Below, piece after piece: positions 63,976-64,000 of a DNA stretch of 64,000 bases; position 1 is the stretch's first letter, and each line of letters starts with the position of its first letter. The stretch is from positions 1 through 64,000 of the forward strand of contig NW_001799399.1 of the NCBI RefSeq assembly GCF_000165425.1, written 5' to 3'. The position numbers and the translations under genes are program-made. The notes beneath the pieces were generated by a model. That model saw nothing but the letters and a program-made list of their open reading frames with translations. It was not told the origin of the DNA and did no database searches. The stretch comes from Paramecium tetraurelia (Eukaryota > Ciliophora > Oligohymenophorea > Peniculida > Parameciidae).

Positions 63976-64000
63976 ATTTCTCTTATTTTTTTATTCGACC

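Overview
The window is the left end of a ciliate somatic (macronuclear) chromosome, almost certainly from Paramecium. It opens with CCCAAA/CCCCAA telomere repeats. It is very AT-rich and gene-dense. Nearly every gene stays open only when TAA and TAG are read as glutamine and TGA is the sole stop. Conserved reading frames are rejoined by tiny GT...AG introns, mostly 20-31 nt. A standard-code reading shows only fragments. All coordinates below use TGA as stop, and protein names come from motifs read by eye.

Layout. 1-5647 is the telomere plus a gene-poor subtelomere: a 14-copy ATGA repeat, a decayed histidine-kinase-like stretch and a more GC-rich broken coding stretch. 5648-9492 (+) is a helical-repeat reading frame running directly into a Deltex-type E3 ligase. 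9517-14925 (-) holds a CDC50 flippase subunit, a small protein, a CAMTA-like transcription factor (CG-1, IPT, ankyrin, IQ) and an LMBR1-type membrane protein. 15201-16763 (+) is a pseudokinase. 16786-31386 (-) is a long same-strand run: K+ channel with CNBD and zinc knuckle, myristoylated pseudokinase, large PAS-type membrane protein, small basic protein, intact CAMK-like kinase, CIMIP2-like ciliary protein, RPB8 and a dual-specificity phosphatase. 31713-34928 (-) is a TRAPPC10-like protein, 35216-36673 (+) an EGF/TM/RING-H2 protein, 36757-37689 (-) a MORN protein and 37993-38694 (-) a hypothetical protein. 39039-42276 holds two tail-to-tail PH-type kinases with altered catalytic motifs. 42444-45131 (+) is a second K+ channel with a zinc knuckle. 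Then come a PTB-like RNA-binding protein, a small Lys/Gln-rich protein and a DHHC palmitoyltransferase (+), followed by a PUS3-like pseudouridine synthase and a hypothetical protein (-). 51910-58073 (-) is a roughly 2,000-residue Cys-rich surface protein. 58263-61656 holds a dynactin-p24-like protein, a type I membrane protein, a DNL zinc-finger protein and EFHB/CFAP21. 61657-63164 is an unusual 1.5 kb gap, and 63165-63975 (-) is a Cys/His-containing protein that may run past the window edge.

The genes do not form an operon-like system. They are a mix of housekeeping, ciliary, membrane-excitability and signalling genes. The most unusual signals are two K+ channels with a CCHC zinc knuckle after the channel/CNBD region, three or four kinase-fold genes with eroded catalytic motifs among five, a full-domain CAMTA, and a likely ARM-like/Deltex fusion. 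No transposon, virus-like element, CRISPR array, rRNA or tRNA gene was found.
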